A DNA stretch of 63,254 bases, from positions 1-63,254 of the IMG/VR virus record IMGVR_UViG_3300021403_000008, one strand, 5' to 3'. Of the stretch, positions 53,566-61,827 are shown piece by piece. The notes below the pieces were generated by a model. That model made no database searches. It worked only from the letters and a program-made list of their open reading frames with translations, and was not told where the DNA came from. The position numbers were made by a program, and so were the translations under genes. Source of the stretch: a virus. Numbering within the stretch: the first letter of the stretch is position 1; every line of letters begins with the position of its first letter.

Positions 53566-54413
53566 TGAGCCGGCATCCGCGAGCCGTCCGCGAGCTTCTA
53601 GCCTCCGAGATGATGAAGAAGGGAAGTGAGGTCGTGATCCTAATCACCGGAGCCGACGCGCTCTTGCGGCTTACCCGTGACTGCCGCTTCCCGGAGGCGA
53701 AGGCGAGACGGGTCCTAAACATCGCCTGGGAATTCGGCCAGAAGGCTGAGCCGTGTCCCGGAGGATATGTACATATCTGGTACCACGGGAAGGACGATAC
53801 CAATAACCACATATATTCGGTGGTAGAGCACATCGGGAATCCCCAGGGGAAAGGACTACCCACTGACAGGAATAGGGACTATACTCAGGGTAAGACAATG
53901 CCTCGCCGCTCCGGTGCGGCAGTAACGGAAACAACGAAAGGGAACACAATGCCTCCGCGCAAGACCAAGGCCGCGACTCCGGAGCCCGAAGTGGCCGAGC
54001 AGAACGGTGGTGAGGTGGACTTCGCGAAGTTCGTCCAGAAGCCGATCACCGACAAGATGACCGACTACATCGAGTGGTTCGAAGCGAACGTGGCGAGCCT
54101 CGACAAGCTGGAGGTGGACCGCATCCTCGTCCTGGGCGTCTCCATGTACAAGTACTTCCAGACCTCCGACTTCAACGCGGATCGTACGGAGCAGCGGCGC
54201 GCGGAGCGCGAGGCGGCCTCGACGGAGCCCGCGAGCGAGCCGGAGGTGGCCGCTCCGGCCCGTTCGGCGCGCGGCCGGTCCCGTACGGCTCCGGCGACGG
54301 CAACTCCCGCTCCGGCCAAGGCAGCCGGTCGCGCCGCGAAGGCTCCGGCCGGTCGCGCCACGACCCGCGCCAAGACCCGCGCCACGGCTCCGGCCGGTGA
54401 CGCACCCTTCTAA
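53565..54413 (+). CDS. long form: unrecognised N-terminal domain fused in frame to an H1-like protein
   Basis: A 282-residue frame with no stop between an N-terminal part (residues 1-110; GSEVVILITGADALLRLTRD, CPGGYVHIWYHGKDD) and the H1-like protein that has its own start at 53949. A TATACT box (53880) and GAAAGGGAACACA precede the internal start. Either a fusion is made together with a short form, or the N-terminal gene lost its stop. I cannot assign the N-terminal domain. Confidence 0.55.
   Translation: MSRHPRAVRELLASEMMKKGSEVVILITGADALLRLTRDCRFPEAKARRVLNIAWEFGQKAEPCPGGYVHIWYHGKDDTNNHIYSVVEHIGNPQGKGLPTDRNRDYTQGKTMPRRSGAAVTETTKGNTMPPRKTKAATPEPEVAEQNGGEVDFAKFVQKPITDKMTDYIEWFEANVASLDKLEVDRILVLGVSMYKYFQTSDFNADRTEQRRAEREAASTEPASEPEVAAPARSARGRSRTAPATATPAPAKAAGRAAKAPAGRATTRAKTRATAPAGDAPF
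53880..53885 (+). promoter_or_regulatory. internal promoter-like TATACT box
   Basis: GGGACTATACTCAGGG lies within the long frame, 69 bases before the internal start at 53949. It would give an mRNA for the short H1-like protein alone. Confidence 0.45.
53949..54413 (+). CDS. short form: H1-like Ala/Lys-tailed protein with SSB-like tip
   Basis: A 154-residue protein from the in-frame ATG 53949, preceded by GAAAGGGAACACA. Residues 15-85 form a helical domain (FVQKPITDKMTDYIEWFEAN); the rest is an Ala/Arg/Lys/Pro/Thr tail that ends GDAPF, like the acidic-hydrophobic tip of single-strand binding proteins. Codons turn GC3-rich from here on, supporting separate, strong expression. Probable DNA-binding protein. 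Confidence 0.65.
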   Translation: MPPRKTKAATPEPEVAEQNGGEVDFAKFVQKPITDKMTDYIEWFEANVASLDKLEVDRILVLGVSMYKYFQTSDFNADRTEQRRAEREAASTEPASEPEVAAPARSARGRSRTAPATATPAPAKAAGRAAKAPAGRATTRAKTRATAPAGDAPF

Positions 54414-54420
54414 CCAGACT

Positions 54421-54465
54421 CCAGCCCGGCCGTACCCTCTGACCCCCAGAATGCGGCCGGGCTGG
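54421..54465 (+). terminator. 12-bp hairpin terminator
   Basis: CCAGCCCGGCCG (54421-54432) pairs with CGGCCGGGCTGG (54454-54465). It directly follows the H1-like gene. Confidence 0.7.
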
Positions 54466-54475
54466 TCCGTCCGGT

Positions 54476-54561
54476 CCCTACCCGGAGGACCCAGCCTAGG
54501 CCAAGGCTGGTGAAAGCCGGACGGTAACCCGCGAGATGCGCGGTAGAGCCTCCGGGTAGGG
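54476..54561 (+). ncRNA. multi-branched structured RNA candidate C
   Basis: An 86-base noncoding element closed by a perfect 13-bp stem CCCTACCCGGAGG/CCTCCGGGTAGGG, containing hairpins CCAGCC/GGCTGG and CCGCG/CGCGG. It shares CTGGTG(A/G)AAGC and GGTAAC with element A at 37790 and, like it, lies between the terminator of a highly codon-adapted gene and the next gene's ribosome-binding site. Confidence 0.65.
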
Positions 54562-54599
54562 TCCAGGCGGATAATGAGCGAATGACGAAAGGCGAGGTA

Positions 54600-55745
54600 A
54601 TGGCGACCGCAGAGCTTCCCATCCCTATCCTCCGGACTTCGGAGCGCTCCACATTCAAGAAATGCGTATGGCGCTGGCTCCAGGAATACCGCTACGGCTA
54701 TAAGCCGCGAGGTATCCAGGCCGACGCGCTCTGGTTCGGAATCGGCATTCACAACGCGCTAGCCGAGTGGTACCTGAAGGGTAAGCGGCGCGGACCCCAT
54801 CCGGCCGATACCTGGGAAGCCTGGTGCGGAGATGAGATAGCCTGGGCGAAGTCCTACCTAACCGATACGTTTGAGGAACCAGTCTGGCTGGACGCTCGCG
54901 ATCTCGGAACCGCCATGCTTGAGGGATACGTCGATCAATGGGGCAAGGACCCGAAATGGCATATCATCGCCGTTGAGCAGCCTTTCGAGATAGCCATCCG
55001 GCGCGATCGGCAGACGGCCGTCATATTCAAGAGCCGGTGGGATGGCGTATTCCGGGACCTTGAGACCGGGCTCATCCTCCTACTCGAATCCAAGACCGCT
55101 ACCCAGATAGCGACGGCCTATCTTGAGATGGACGATCAGGGTGGCTCCTACTGGGCTGTGGCCGGCCGGGTCCTCCGCGCTAATGGAGTCCTGAAGCGCG
55201 GCGAAGAGATAGGCGGCATTCAGTACAACTTCCTCCGGAAGGCGATGCCGGACGAGCGGCCTATGAATTCACAGGGCCTCCGGACGAACAACCCGACCAG
55301 AGAGCATTATATCCGGGCTCTCCGGTCTGTCCGTATAGAGTTTGTCGAGCAGTCGAGTCCAAAGAGCGGGCCCATTCCCGTTGATAAGGCGAAGCTCGCA
55401 GACCTCCAGGTAGCCGCTAGCTTCGCCAACCTCCAGGTACTCGGAGACATCAGCAAGAGCCAGCCTCCACCGCTATTCGTCCGGCCGGACCCGATTATGC
55501 GGAACCAGGGAGAGATAGCTACTCAGCTCCAGCGGATAACGGACGAGGTTCAATGGATGAATGCCGTCCGGGACGGAACGCTACCGGCCATTAAGACTCC
55601 GACTCGCGACTGTCCGCGCTGTCCTTTCTGGGGTCCTTGTACCCTCCACGAGCAGGGTAGCGATTCGTACCTAACTCTACTAGAATCCAACTATACCCAA
55701 GAGGACCCATACGTTGATGCTGACGTTAAGTCGGCCGACGATTAG
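54600..55745 (+). CDS. Cas4/RecB-like exonuclease
   Basis: A 381-residue PD-(D/E)XK nuclease; ATG 54600 follows GAAAGGCGAGGTA. GIGIHNALAEW gives H51, then D148 in RWDGVF and E163/K165 in LLLESKTA. Cysteines C22, C337, C340 and C346 (CVW; CPRCPFWGPC) would hold an iron-sulphur cluster as in Cas4/AddB. It probably resects DNA ends for the recombinase encoded next. Confidence 0.88.
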   Translation: MATAELPIPILRTSERSTFKKCVWRWLQEYRYGYKPRGIQADALWFGIGIHNALAEWYLKGKRRGPHPADTWEAWCGDEIAWAKSYLTDTFEEPVWLDARDLGTAMLEGYVDQWGKDPKWHIIAVEQPFEIAIRRDRQTAVIFKSRWDGVFRDLETGLILLLESKTATQIATAYLEMDDQGGSYWAVAGRVLRANGVLKRGEEIGGIQYNFLRKAMPDERPMNSQGLRTNNPTREHYIRALRSVRIEFVEQSSPKSGPIPVDKAKLADLQVAASFANLQVLGDISKSQPPPLFVRPDPIMRNQGEIATQLQRITDEVQWMNAVRDGTLPAIKTPTRDCPRCPFWGPCTLHEQGSDSYLTLLESNYTQEDPYVDADVKSADD

Positions 55746-55753
55746 GAGGAACA

Positions 55754-56707
55754 ATGCCACCGAGGAAAGCGGCCGAAGAGACGGCCGACGCTCCGCGCAC
55801 CGGGACAAAGGCCCGGAGCCGGCAGACCGCGAGGCAGCAGAAGGATCAGCCCGCGCGGATGATGGAGGCTACGGTTGAAATCGAGGAAGTGACCCTAGCT
55901 TCCATCGTTACCTCAACCAACATCCTGATCCAGGGACCTCCCGGAGGCGGTAAGACAGCCCTAGCCGGTGGCGCGCCGAATGCCGTGTTCCTTTCTACCG
56001 AGATAGAGGGAGCTATCTCAGCGGCCATCTCCGGAAGCCGTGCCCGGCTCTGGCCCGCTCCGTCGTGGGAGTACTGTGTGGCCGGTATTCAGAAGGCCGA
56101 AGAGGAACTGGGCCCGGAAGACTGGCTCATCGTAGACTCCGGCACCAACATGCAGGAGATGTACATGAGGTGGATCATGGATTCCCTCGTGGCCTCGTCT
56201 CCGCATCGGGACCTCGACATTCCCTCTCCGGCAGAACACCAGAAATACCAGAACGGCTTCAAACGGTGGTATAACCGGATCATGAAGATGAAGGCGAATA
56301 CCATCTTCATCACCAACTCGATGACCGTCGATGACGATGAAGGGAATCCGCGTACCATTCCCCTCATTCTCGGCAAGAAAGGCGAGATATCCGACTACAT
56401 TTCCGCTCAGGCCGGAGTAGTCCTATACTACTCGGTAAGCCGCGAGAGCCGGGAGAATGAAGCTGTTGGCCCGGACGTTATCCGACGGGCTCTCGCTCAG
56501 CCTTTCCCTCCATGGCTCGCGAAGGACCGCTACAACGCTCTCGGTACGTTCTGGGACGTTCCTCACGGTGACTACACGGCGATGGCGAGGATGATCGACG
56601 CCATCGACAGGGCCAAGAAGGAAATGAAGAATGTCCGAGACTCCCGCGAGCCCGCAGCCCGGCCAGCCGTCCGTCGTGCTGTCCGACCCAGACGAGCAGC
56701 CAGCTGA
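55754..56707 (+). CDS. Sak4-like RecA-fold ATPase
   Basis: A 317-residue protein with AGGAGGAACA before ATG 55754. A charged Arg/Lys/Ala N-terminus, Walker A GPPGGGKT (61-68), Walker B WLIVDSG with D128, then LGKKGEISDYISAQAGVVLYY. The pattern matches phage Sak4 single-strand annealing/recombination ATPases. It follows the Cas4-like nuclease and precedes the SSB-like protein, a usual recombination trio. Confidence 0.85.
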   Translation: MPPRKAAEETADAPRTGTKARSRQTARQQKDQPARMMEATVEIEEVTLASIVTSTNILIQGPPGGGKTALAGGAPNAVFLSTEIEGAISAAISGSRARLWPAPSWEYCVAGIQKAEEELGPEDWLIVDSGTNMQEMYMRWIMDSLVASSPHRDLDIPSPAEHQKYQNGFKRWYNRIMKMKANTIFITNSMTVDDDEGNPRTIPLILGKKGEISDYISAQAGVVLYYSVSRESRENEAVGPDVIRRALAQPFPPWLAKDRYNALGTFWDVPHGDYTAMARMIDAIDRAKKEMKNVRDSREPAARPAVRRAVRPRRAAS

Positions 56708-56825
56708 ATGGCTGCGTAAGCATATCGGGAAACGCCATACGTTTCTCGGCTACGTAACGAAAGGGGAGCACGCCGCAGATCACAGACTTCATCCGGAACG
56801 TCTAGACCATACTCACGAAAGGTAA
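56631..56825 (+). CDS. small protein overlapping the Sak4-like C-terminus
   Basis: A 64-residue protein starting inside the preceding gene in another frame. Contains DEQPAEWLRKHIGKRHTFLG and a His-rich end. The 77-base overlap suggests coupling. Function unknown. Confidence 0.55.
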   Translation: MSETPASPQPGQPSVVLSDPDEQPAEWLRKHIGKRHTFLGYVTKGEHAADHRLHPERLDHTHER

Positions 56826-56833
56826 GAGGCTAA

Positions 56834-57754
56834 ATGCCTAAGCTCAAGGATGTCAATGACCTCGATGTCGAGGCCCTGGATGCCGTCGAGTATTCCACCG
56901 AGGAATACACGACCTATGCCGGAGAGGTCCCGCCTGTCGGAATCGAGCTGACCGGGTACGTCAAGCGTCTGTGGTGGACGCGGACGGCTCCGAAGCAGGG
57001 CGGTGGCGGCGATGACCCGATGCTCAAGGTCCTGTGGGTCGCGGCCGACAACGACGGCGACAACGAGGAATTCAACGAGTGCCCGTTCTGGCTGAACGCT
57101 CCGCTCGTTCCGGGAGCCAAGTTCAGGTGGGCTCCGTTCCTCGACGTGTACGGCCTCACGCTCCGCCAGATCAAGACCAACACATTCGTCGCCTCGAAAG
57201 AGGACCAGAACGGCGCGCCCATCGAGCGCATCGGCCAGTGGAAGCCCGGAGAGGACCGGGACGAGGCGTGGTGCCGGATCATCACCGGCCAGGAGCCGTA
57301 TAACGGCGAGATGCAGGCCCGCGTCAAGGAATGGCTCATGTGGGACGAGGAAGGGACCGTGGAGCCGGGCGCGGAGGACGGCGACGGCGAAGAGGCCGGA
57401 GCGGAGGACGGCGACGGCGAAGAGGAAGGCGTGGAGCTTTTCGAGGACGATGAGGGGAACCTCGTTGACGCGGAAGGCAATATGTACGATGAGGACGGCG
57501 TGCTCATCGAGCCGGAGCCGGAACCGGAGCCTGCCCGTACCCGCCGCGCTCCGGCGCGAGCCGCTAAGCCAGCCGCTAAGGCTCCCGCTCGCGCGGCTAG
57601 GACGGCTCCGGCCGCGAAGCCCGCGAGGACGGCTCCGGCCACTACGCGGACGCGCGCAGCCGCTCCGAAGGCGGCTCGCGCCGCGACGGCGAAGGCTCCG
57701 GCCGGACGAGGCCGTGGCAGGGCTGCCGCTGCGCAGAACGAGCCTCCGTTTTGA
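56834..57754 (+). CDS. ssDNA-binding-protein-like, with acidic and H1-like tail
   Basis: A 306-residue protein starting after GAAAGGTAAGAGGCTA. The first 160 residues look like an OB-type DNA-binding core (GIELTGYVKRLWWTRTAP, FWLNAPLVPGAKFRWAPFL). Residues 175-225 are acidic with a repeated GAEDGDGEE, then an Ala/Pro/Arg/Lys tail ends QNEPPF, like the SSB tip. Codons are GC3-rich. Probably coats single strands and recruits replication proteins. Confidence 0.7.
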   Translation: MPKLKDVNDLDVEALDAVEYSTEEYTTYAGEVPPVGIELTGYVKRLWWTRTAPKQGGGGDDPMLKVLWVAADNDGDNEEFNECPFWLNAPLVPGAKFRWAPFLDVYGLTLRQIKTNTFVASKEDQNGAPIERIGQWKPGEDRDEAWCRIITGQEPYNGEMQARVKEWLMWDEEGTVEPGAEDGDGEEAGAEDGDGEEEGVELFEDDEGNLVDAEGNMYDEDGVLIEPEPEPEPARTRRAPARAAKPAAKAPARAARTAPAAKPARTAPATTRTRAAAPKAARAATAKAPAGRGRGRAAAAQNEPPF

Positions 57755-57833
57755 GGCTGATGACCTAGCCGCTACGGTTAAGCGGCTCCGAGATGAGCTT
57801 CACCAAGAACTCATCATGAAAGGATTCCGGTGA
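57714..57833 (+). CDS. possible 39-residue protein overlapping the SSB-like gene
   Basis: A GTG-started frame whose C-terminal 28 residues (RFEADDLAATVKRLRDELHQ) look like a genuine helix. It is linked to the next small gene by GTGA. The start is uncertain. Confidence 0.35.
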   Translation: MAGLPLRRTSLRFEADDLAATVKRLRDELHQELIMKGFR

Positions 57834-57955
57834 ACGGATTCAACCCGAATGGCGAGAGCGGAGCTGCTCAGGCTCTCGACCAGAGACAGGCCCAGATAGG
57901 GCTCCTGGCTCATCTCCTAGCGGCGTGCCATATGCCGCGACGGGAGACCATGTAG
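57830..57955 (+). CDS. 41-residue small protein
   Basis: GTG 57830 overlaps the previous TGA. Product begins MNGFNPNGESGAAQALDQRQ and ends RRETM, helical. A strong terminator hairpin follows its TAG. Confidence 0.45.
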   Translation: MNGFNPNGESGAAQALDQRQAQIGLLAHLLAACHMPRRETM

Positions 57956-57962
57956 TAAAGCT

Positions 57963-57998
57963 CCGGCCCGGCAGGCATCACGGGACCTGCCGGGCCGG
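57963..57998 (+). terminator. 13-bp hairpin terminator
   Basis: CCGGCCCGGCAGG (57963-57975) pairs with CCTGCCGGGCCGG (57986-57998). It separates the recombination genes from the nucleotide-metabolism cluster. Confidence 0.75.
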
Positions 57999-58019
57999 TT
58001 CCCATAGGGAGAATATGAA

Positions 58020-58853
58020 ATGCGCGTCCTCATTCTAGGGTGCGGTCCTTCCGGGCTAGCCGCCGCTCAGGCCGCTCTCGACTTCGGAGCCGACCCATTC
58101 ATCATAAGCAAGACTGACCGGCCGTCCATGCTCTACGGCTGCCAGTACCTCCACGAGCCCATCCCCGGATATGAGAACGTTCCCAGCACAACCGTCTCCT
58201 ATGCGCTCATCGGCACTCCGGATCAGTACCGTGAGAAGGTCTATGGCGATAAGTGGACCGGGAAGGTTAGCCCGGAGGACTTTGTAGGCGAGCACAACGC
58301 CTGGGATATCCGCGAGACGTACGGACGGCTATGGGCCGACCTCATTGGCTCCAGCCGCGTCTCCCTCTTTGTCAGGGGAGAGATAACCGAAGGCTGGATT
58401 CCTACCGCCATGGGTCCTCCGCCATTCCTCATCATTTCCTCGATACCTGCTCCGGCGATGTGTACCAAGCGAAGCGTCCACGGCTTCTACTCGCACGCTA
58501 TCTTCGCGAACGGTACGACCAACGAGGAACCTATCCACGACAACGCCATTCTCTGCGACGGGACCGACGCTCACCGGTGGTACCGGATATCGAACGTGTT
58601 CGGCTACCGGACGATTGAATGGGCGAAGCTCCCGCCTCCGGGAACCATCGCCGCGAACGTCATCAAGCCGCTCCGGACGGACTGCGACTGCTACCCGTCC
58701 GTCCTTCGCGTAGGCCGCTACGGGACATGGGACAAGAGCTACCTAGTCCACAAGGTCTACGGAGACGTTATCGACGCTCTACGGGCCACTCAGAGCCCGG
58801 CAGAGTACGTTGCGGACTACCTAGACGAGCGTAAGGGACCGTGGCGGATGTGA
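58020..58853 (+). CDS. FAD/NAD(P)-binding oxidoreductase-like protein
   Basis: A 277-residue protein with a Rossmann motif VLILGCGPSGLAAAQAA at the N-terminus and LYGCQYLHEPIPGYENVP, a pattern I associate with FAD-binding phage proteins near thyX. Start ATG 58020 follows AGGGAGAAT. It may feed electrons to ThyX or act on nucleotides; substrate unknown. Confidence 0.7.
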   Translation: MRVLILGCGPSGLAAAQAALDFGADPFIISKTDRPSMLYGCQYLHEPIPGYENVPSTTVSYALIGTPDQYREKVYGDKWTGKVSPEDFVGEHNAWDIRETYGRLWADLIGSSRVSLFVRGEITEGWIPTAMGPPPFLIISSIPAPAMCTKRSVHGFYSHAIFANGTTNEEPIHDNAILCDGTDAHRWYRISNVFGYRTIEWAKLPPPGTIAANVIKPLRTDCDCYPSVLRVGRYGTWDKSYLVHKVYGDVIDALRATQSPAEYVADYLDERKGPWRM

Positions 58854-59644
58854 GCTGGGAGACGGAGTGCGGCAGCGGATTCCATACGGGATGGTGCCGC
58901 CATAAAGTCACCGGGAAGGTCTACCTGAGAGCGGGAGCGATGACGGACATTAGGGCCAGCGTAAGCGGCGGCATTTTCGAGTACCCGGCCGAAGTAATAC
59001 TCAGCCGCGCCAACCGTCCTATCGTCGCGCTTGATATCGACGGGACGCTGGGAGATTACCACAAGCACTTCCTCTGGTTCGCGGAGCTATGGTTTGGCCG
59101 GCCGTTCCCTCCGCCAGACGAGGTCAACCCCGGACTCCGGCTATCCACGTTCATGGGAATCCCTCACCGGGACTACCGGGAGTGTAAGCTCGCATACCGC
59201 CAGAGCGGCCTGAAGCGGGCCATGCCGTGCTATCCGTACGCGAGCGAGCTTACCCGCAACATCCGCAAATCCGGAGCCGACGTATGGATTTGTACTTCCC
59301 GGCCATATCTCCGGCTAGACAACATAGACCCGGATACGCGGGAATGGCTCCGTAGGAACGGGATTCAGTATGATGGCCTAATCTGGGAGAGTATCCCGGA
59401 CGGCGACCAGACCTGCGGGAAATACAATGACCTCGTGAACCAGGTCGGCCTTAGCCGTATCGTCGCGGTAGTCGATGACCTCCCGGAGCAGACGGCCGAC
59501 GCGGAGCGGCTAGGTATCCTTAATATCTACGTCCGGGATCAGCCGTATAACCGGGAGCCGCACGTACGCGGCGACCGGATAACGGACCTCTCTACGCTCT
59601 GGGAATGCCTAGAGCAGGATATATCACAATGGAGGAATAAATGA
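58841..59644 (+). CDS. HAD-family phosphatase
   Basis: A 267-residue protein; GTG 58841 overlaps the preceding gene, and GTG 58850 in a GTGA overlap is an alternative. VALDIDGTLGDYH gives the nucleophile D65 and D67; WICTSRPYL supplies the motif II Ser, and AVVDDLPEQ the motif IV aspartates. Probably a nucleotide or polynucleotide 3'-phosphatase. Sits between the FAD protein and thyX. Confidence 0.8.
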   Translation: MADVSWETECGSGFHTGWCRHKVTGKVYLRAGAMTDIRASVSGGIFEYPAEVILSRANRPIVALDIDGTLGDYHKHFLWFAELWFGRPFPPPDEVNPGLRLSTFMGIPHRDYRECKLAYRQSGLKRAMPCYPYASELTRNIRKSGADVWICTSRPYLRLDNIDPDTREWLRRNGIQYDGLIWESIPDGDQTCGKYNDLVNQVGLSRIVAVVDDLPEQTADAERLGILNIYVRDQPYNREPHVRGDRITDLSTLWECLEQDISQWRNK

Positions 59645-60543
59645 GTACCTACGGAGATATGCCGCACAGGACCGTCGAGAGGTATGTGGATGAGGCGATG
59701 TTCCCGGCCGTGCCGCTCTCGGAGTACGGAGAGGAAGTCCGGCCGTCCGTCACGGTCATTACGATGACCCCGGACCCGCTCCGGGTCCTCGCGTCTGCCG
59801 CCTCGATGTACAAGGGACTCCCGGTACTCCCAGAAGACATATCCGCCGAAGAGGCGGTGGCCTATCTCGATGCCTTCCGTGGCGGGAAGATCGTTGCGCC
59901 ACTCGAATGGATTCAGATAGCGCTCCTGATCCAGGGAGTCTCCCGCGACTTCACCCATCAGATGGTCCGGCAGAGGACGGCGACATTCGTCCAGGAGTCG
60001 ATGCGGTTCGCGGTAAAGGACAACGCCGCGAACGAGGTGCCGATGCCTCCGTCTATCGCGAGGCTCCCGGACAACAGCGATATCGTCCAGAGGTGGCGGG
60101 AGCACGTAATCAGCACCGGCCAGTTCTATAACTACCTCATTCAGAACGATATCCCGGCAGAGGACGCGCGGAAAGCTCTACTCATCGGAACGGCTACCCG
60201 GCTCCATTACCGGACGGACCTCCGGAACCTCGTGAATACGGCCGGGATGCGGCTGTGCTCTCAAGCCCAGGCCGAATGGAAGCAGGTCTGGCTAGAGATA
60301 GTCGGAGCCATCCTGAATTACGGGCCGGACGAGGAACGCTGGCAGCAGCGGGAGATAGTCTCCCTATTCAAGCCCGTATGCTACCAGACCGGGAAGTGCG
60401 AATTCAATAGCCCCATCGATCGGTGGTGTGTTATCCGGGACCGCGTCAACGCCCACGCGGAACGAGGCGAGCCGCCTACGGTCTGGCTCGATATCAGCCC
60501 GCACGAGCCGCTCCATCCGGCTTCGGCCCGGAGGCCACGATGA
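59641..60543 (+). CDS. thyX: flavin-dependent thymidylate synthase ThyX
   Basis: A 300-residue enzyme making dTMP from dUMP with FAD and methylene-tetrahydrofolate. The signature is DFTHQMVRQRTATFVQESMR: R110-Q-R112, seven residues, S120, a Gln variant of the RHRx7S motif, as in many phage ThyX. LHYRTDLRNLVN and QAEWKQVW near the end fit the family. GGAGGAATAA precedes ATG 59641, and the stop overlaps the DUF4406 gene. Confidence 0.9.
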   Translation: MSTYGDMPHRTVERYVDEAMFPAVPLSEYGEEVRPSVTVITMTPDPLRVLASAASMYKGLPVLPEDISAEEAVAYLDAFRGGKIVAPLEWIQIALLIQGVSRDFTHQMVRQRTATFVQESMRFAVKDNAANEVPMPPSIARLPDNSDIVQRWREHVISTGQFYNYLIQNDIPAEDARKALLIGTATRLHYRTDLRNLVNTAGMRLCSQAQAEWKQVWLEIVGAILNYGPDEERWQQREIVSLFKPVCYQTGKCEFNSPIDRWCVIRDRVNAHAERGEPPTVWLDISPHEPLHPASARRPR

Positions 60544-60845
60544 AGGTTTACCTAGCCGGTCCTATGCGCGGCAAGCCGGATGAGAACAGGACGGCCTTTG
60601 AGGTCGGAGCCAAAGCGCTCCGGGGCAGAGGCCACCTCGTATTCAGCCCAATCGAGAATAGCACTCCGGAGGGAGGACTACGCGCCGCAATGGCGAGTGA
60701 CCTTAACTGGATATGCCTCTGTGCCGATGTCGTGGTCCTACTCGACGGATGGGAGGATTCCCTTGGCGCTTCGGCCGAATACGCGACGGCCGGAGCTATC
60801 GGAATCCCGACCTATTGCCTCCATGAATTCCTGGACCTAAAATGA
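60540..60845 (+). CDS. DUF4406 / nucleoside 2-deoxyribosyltransferase-like protein
   Basis: A 101-residue protein starting in the ThyX stop. MKVYLAGPMRGKPDENRTAF and LCADVVVLLDGWEDSLGASA with EYATAGAIGIPTY are the family signature. Possibly cleaves or exchanges nucleobases of (modified) deoxynucleosides. Confidence 0.82.
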   Translation: MKVYLAGPMRGKPDENRTAFEVGAKALRGRGHLVFSPIENSTPEGGLRAAMASDLNWICLCADVVVLLDGWEDSLGASAEYATAGAIGIPTYCLHEFLDLK

Positions 60846-61183
60846 GTGGCGACGGCGACGGCCTCCAGAATGACATCGATGAGATTATCCGGCGCGTAAC
60901 GGATGGCGGTGGAGGCTCCGGCCTCGCGGCCGCAGAGATAGTCCGCTATCTCTATCTCAACGCCACGGCCGTAACAAAGCCCCATCTTCACGTGTGGGAT
61001 ATACTTGGGGTATGGAATTCGATTGAGCCAGCTCGTCCGGCTCATCCGAGGAATCCTCCGGACAGGACCACTCAGGTTCTTATCCGCTGTCAGGAATGTA
61101 ATTTCCCGCAGACGGTCCTGCTGGAGGGTATCTGGACCGAAGACCAGATCAAGGCGAACATGGACGAGGAAATCAACAAGTAG
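60842..61183 (+). CDS. hypothetical protein with a CxxC knuckle
   Basis: A 113-residue protein overlapping the previous gene. N-terminal helix (NDIDEIIRRVTDGGGG, ASLAAAEIVRYL-like stretch) and C-terminal LIRCQECNFPQTVLL. A TATACTTGG box at 61000-61005 lies inside it and could start an internal transcript. Function unknown. Confidence 0.6.
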   Translation: MSGDGDGLQNDIDEIIRRVTDGGGGSGLAAAEIVRYLYLNATAVTKPHLHVWDILGVWNSIEPARPAHPRNPPDRTTQVLIRCQECNFPQTVLLEGIWTEDQIKANMDEEINK

Positions 61184-61199
61184 GAAGGCGAGAGAACCA

Positions 61200-61541
61200 A
61201 TGAGCGAGACGAGCGAGGCCGACCGGGACGCGGCGTACGACTACCTTAAGAAAGTCGGCCTAGAGCCAAATCCGGACGCTATAGCGAACCTAGCCGGACC
61301 TCTTACGGACGCGCTCCGCATCGTCTGTGAACGGAAGTACTCGGAGCGGATGTGGAAGATGCGGGGATGGAAGGGACTCGCCCACGACATCATAGACAAA
61401 GCCTTCCGGCTCCGGTTCCGCGAATGGGAGATGCGGGAGCTGGACGAGGACTCGCCTCGCGACATGATTAACTTCTGCTGCTATTACCTCCGGCTAGGCC
61501 ACGAGGGTAAGCCGTGGGGAGAAATGGGGAGTCCGGGATGA
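61200..61541 (+). CDS. hypothetical protein (DUF-like, nucleotide cluster)
   Basis: A 113-residue protein starting ATG 61200 after GGCGAGAGAACC. Helical, with KGLAHDIIDKAFRLRFREWE and a DSPRDMINFCCYYLRL end, a pattern seen in small actinophage proteins next to MazG genes. Function unknown. Confidence 0.65.
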   Translation: MSETSEADRDAAYDYLKKVGLEPNPDAIANLAGPLTDALRIVCERKYSERMWKMRGWKGLAHDIIDKAFRLRFREWEMRELDEDSPRDMINFCCYYLRLGHEGKPWGEMGSPG

Positions 61542-61690
61542 GCGAGCGCGAGCGCGAGGCTTCCGAATTCATTCCGTCCTCCGACTGGACCGATGACGAA
61601 TGGCTCCGGGTAATCAGGGAATTCCCTCCGGATACGCATCCGTCTGTAGCCGAAGCCCAGGTGGCCGTATGGAGAATGGAAGCCGGATGA
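61538..61690 (+). CDS. 50-residue small protein
   Basis: Starts in the previous stop (ATGA). MSEREREASEFIPSSDWTDD, then a helix EAQVAVWRMEAG. Ends in ATGA overlap with the zinc-ribbon gene. Function unknown. Confidence 0.5.
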   Translation: MSEREREASEFIPSSDWTDDEWLRVIREFPPDTHPSVAEAQVAVWRMEAG

Positions 61691-61827
61691 AATGCCGGCG
61701 ATGCGGATGCGATAAGGATATCCATCAGCATTACCATTCCCGGACTTACTGCGGCCATTGCGGCGAGGCGGCCTGCCCCGCCTTCAAGCCAATCCGATGG
61801 TATCACCGATGGAGGAACAATGCCTAA
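61687..61827 (+). CDS. zinc-ribbon peptide
   Basis: A 46-residue protein with CRRCGCDKDIHQHYHSRTYC, then GHCGEAAC: four CxxC-type pairs. Overlaps its neighbours. Possibly a small DNA/RNA-binding module. Confidence 0.55.
   Translation: MKCRRCGCDKDIHQHYHSRTYCGHCGEAACPAFKPIRWYHRWRNNA

Noticed and set aside
53856-54752. 298-codon leftward frame over the H1-like gene and RNA element C
   Set aside because: Antisense of repetitive Ala/Lys codons, crosses a terminator and a structured RNA.
57034-57842. Alternative frames over the acidic/basic tail of the SSB-like gene
   Set aside because: Arise from repeated GC-rich codons; only the last small frame at 57714-57833 has independent support.
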